A stretch of DNA of 64,000 nt from assembly GCF_016735615.1 (NCBI RefSeq), contig NZ_JAERSF010000002.1, positions 620,001 through 684,000 of the forward strand. The letters run 5' to 3'. This document shows positions 63,973-64,000 of the stretch, in pieces (the first letter of the stretch is position 1; each line of letters opens with the position of its first letter). Under the pieces are notes generated by a model, which did not search any database, was not told the DNA's origin, and worked only from the letters and a program-made list of their open reading frames with translations. A program made the position numbers and the translations under genes. This DNA is from Flavobacterium tagetis (lineage in GTDB: Bacteria > Bacteroidota > Bacteroidia > Flavobacteriales > Flavobacteriaceae).

Positions 63973-64000
63973 TGTTCGAGGGTTTGTAATCTTTGTCAAA

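Noticed and set aside
1..64000. tRNA, rRNA and known riboswitches
   Set aside because: No cloverleaf, rRNA core or recognisable riboswitch core was found by eye on either strand.

Overview
The window is an AT-rich stretch of a Bacteroidota chromosome, most likely Flavobacterium or a close relative. Reasons: recognisable -7 promoter elements read TAnnTTTG and there are almost no Shine-Dalgarno sites; the cbb3 oxidase has CcoN fused to CcoO; there is a pair of LamG proteins with type IX secretion-like C-termini; and the gene order at the left edge (deformylase tail, DUF5606, mazG, fnr, cco cluster) fits that group. The species call is inference. No rRNA, tRNA, CRISPR array or transposase gene was seen.

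Layout. 1-2.1 kb: deformylase tail, DUF5606 protein, mazG and an FNR-like regulator. 2.3-12.4 kb: a cbb3 cytochrome oxidase block (copper ATPase ccoI, ccoS-ccoNO-ccoQ-ccoP-ccoG-fixH-safE, then convergent hemN). Three promoters here carry the same 14-nt palindrome at the same distance from a -7 box, which outlines a small oxygen-responsive regulon around the neighbouring FNR-like protein. 12.4-23.7 kb: mixed housekeeping genes (DoxX, acyl-CoA carboxylase, an LpxD-like acyltransferase, MsrB, prfB with an intact programmed +1 frameshift, threonine aldolase, YbaB, oligopeptidase B, a cysteine synthase-like enzyme). 24-29.5 kb: two paralogous LamG proteins around a DUF481 gene, then small proteins of unknown function. 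29.5-40.9 kb: YebC, a tail-specific protease, gcvT, NAD(P)H-hydrate dehydratase, a HipA-like kinase/DUF3037 pair, a pectate lyase, a Crp-family regulator, HutD, GNAT and an XRE regulator.

41-43.6 kb is the clearest accessory island. A protein with two PD-(D/E)XK nuclease signatures is bracketed by two copies of a GC-rich hairpin. Next to it are a small cysteine-rich protein and an AbiTii-type protein with a possible HEPN-like motif. The AbiTii gene lies between 15-nt inverted repeats, one of which supplies its stop codon, and is joined to the small gene by a long palindromic element. This looks like a gene-cassette arrangement with defence-type cargo.

43.8-49.3 kb: the thrA-thrB-thrC operon. 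Its genes are separated by repeat-filled gaps, and it is preceded by an unannotated 34-residue Thr/Ile-rich leader peptide, which points to ribosome-mediated attenuation. 49.6-63.8 kb: hutH, DUF47 and PiT phosphate transporter genes, a WG-repeat protein, DUF421, a retropepsin-like/RimK fusion, clpC, gyrA, a TPR protein and an OsmC protein.

From 30 to 49 kb and at the right edge the intergenic spaces are filled with repeats built from words such as CGCAAAG and GTCATTTCGA. Several form nested inverted repeats with 30- to 45-nt arms.
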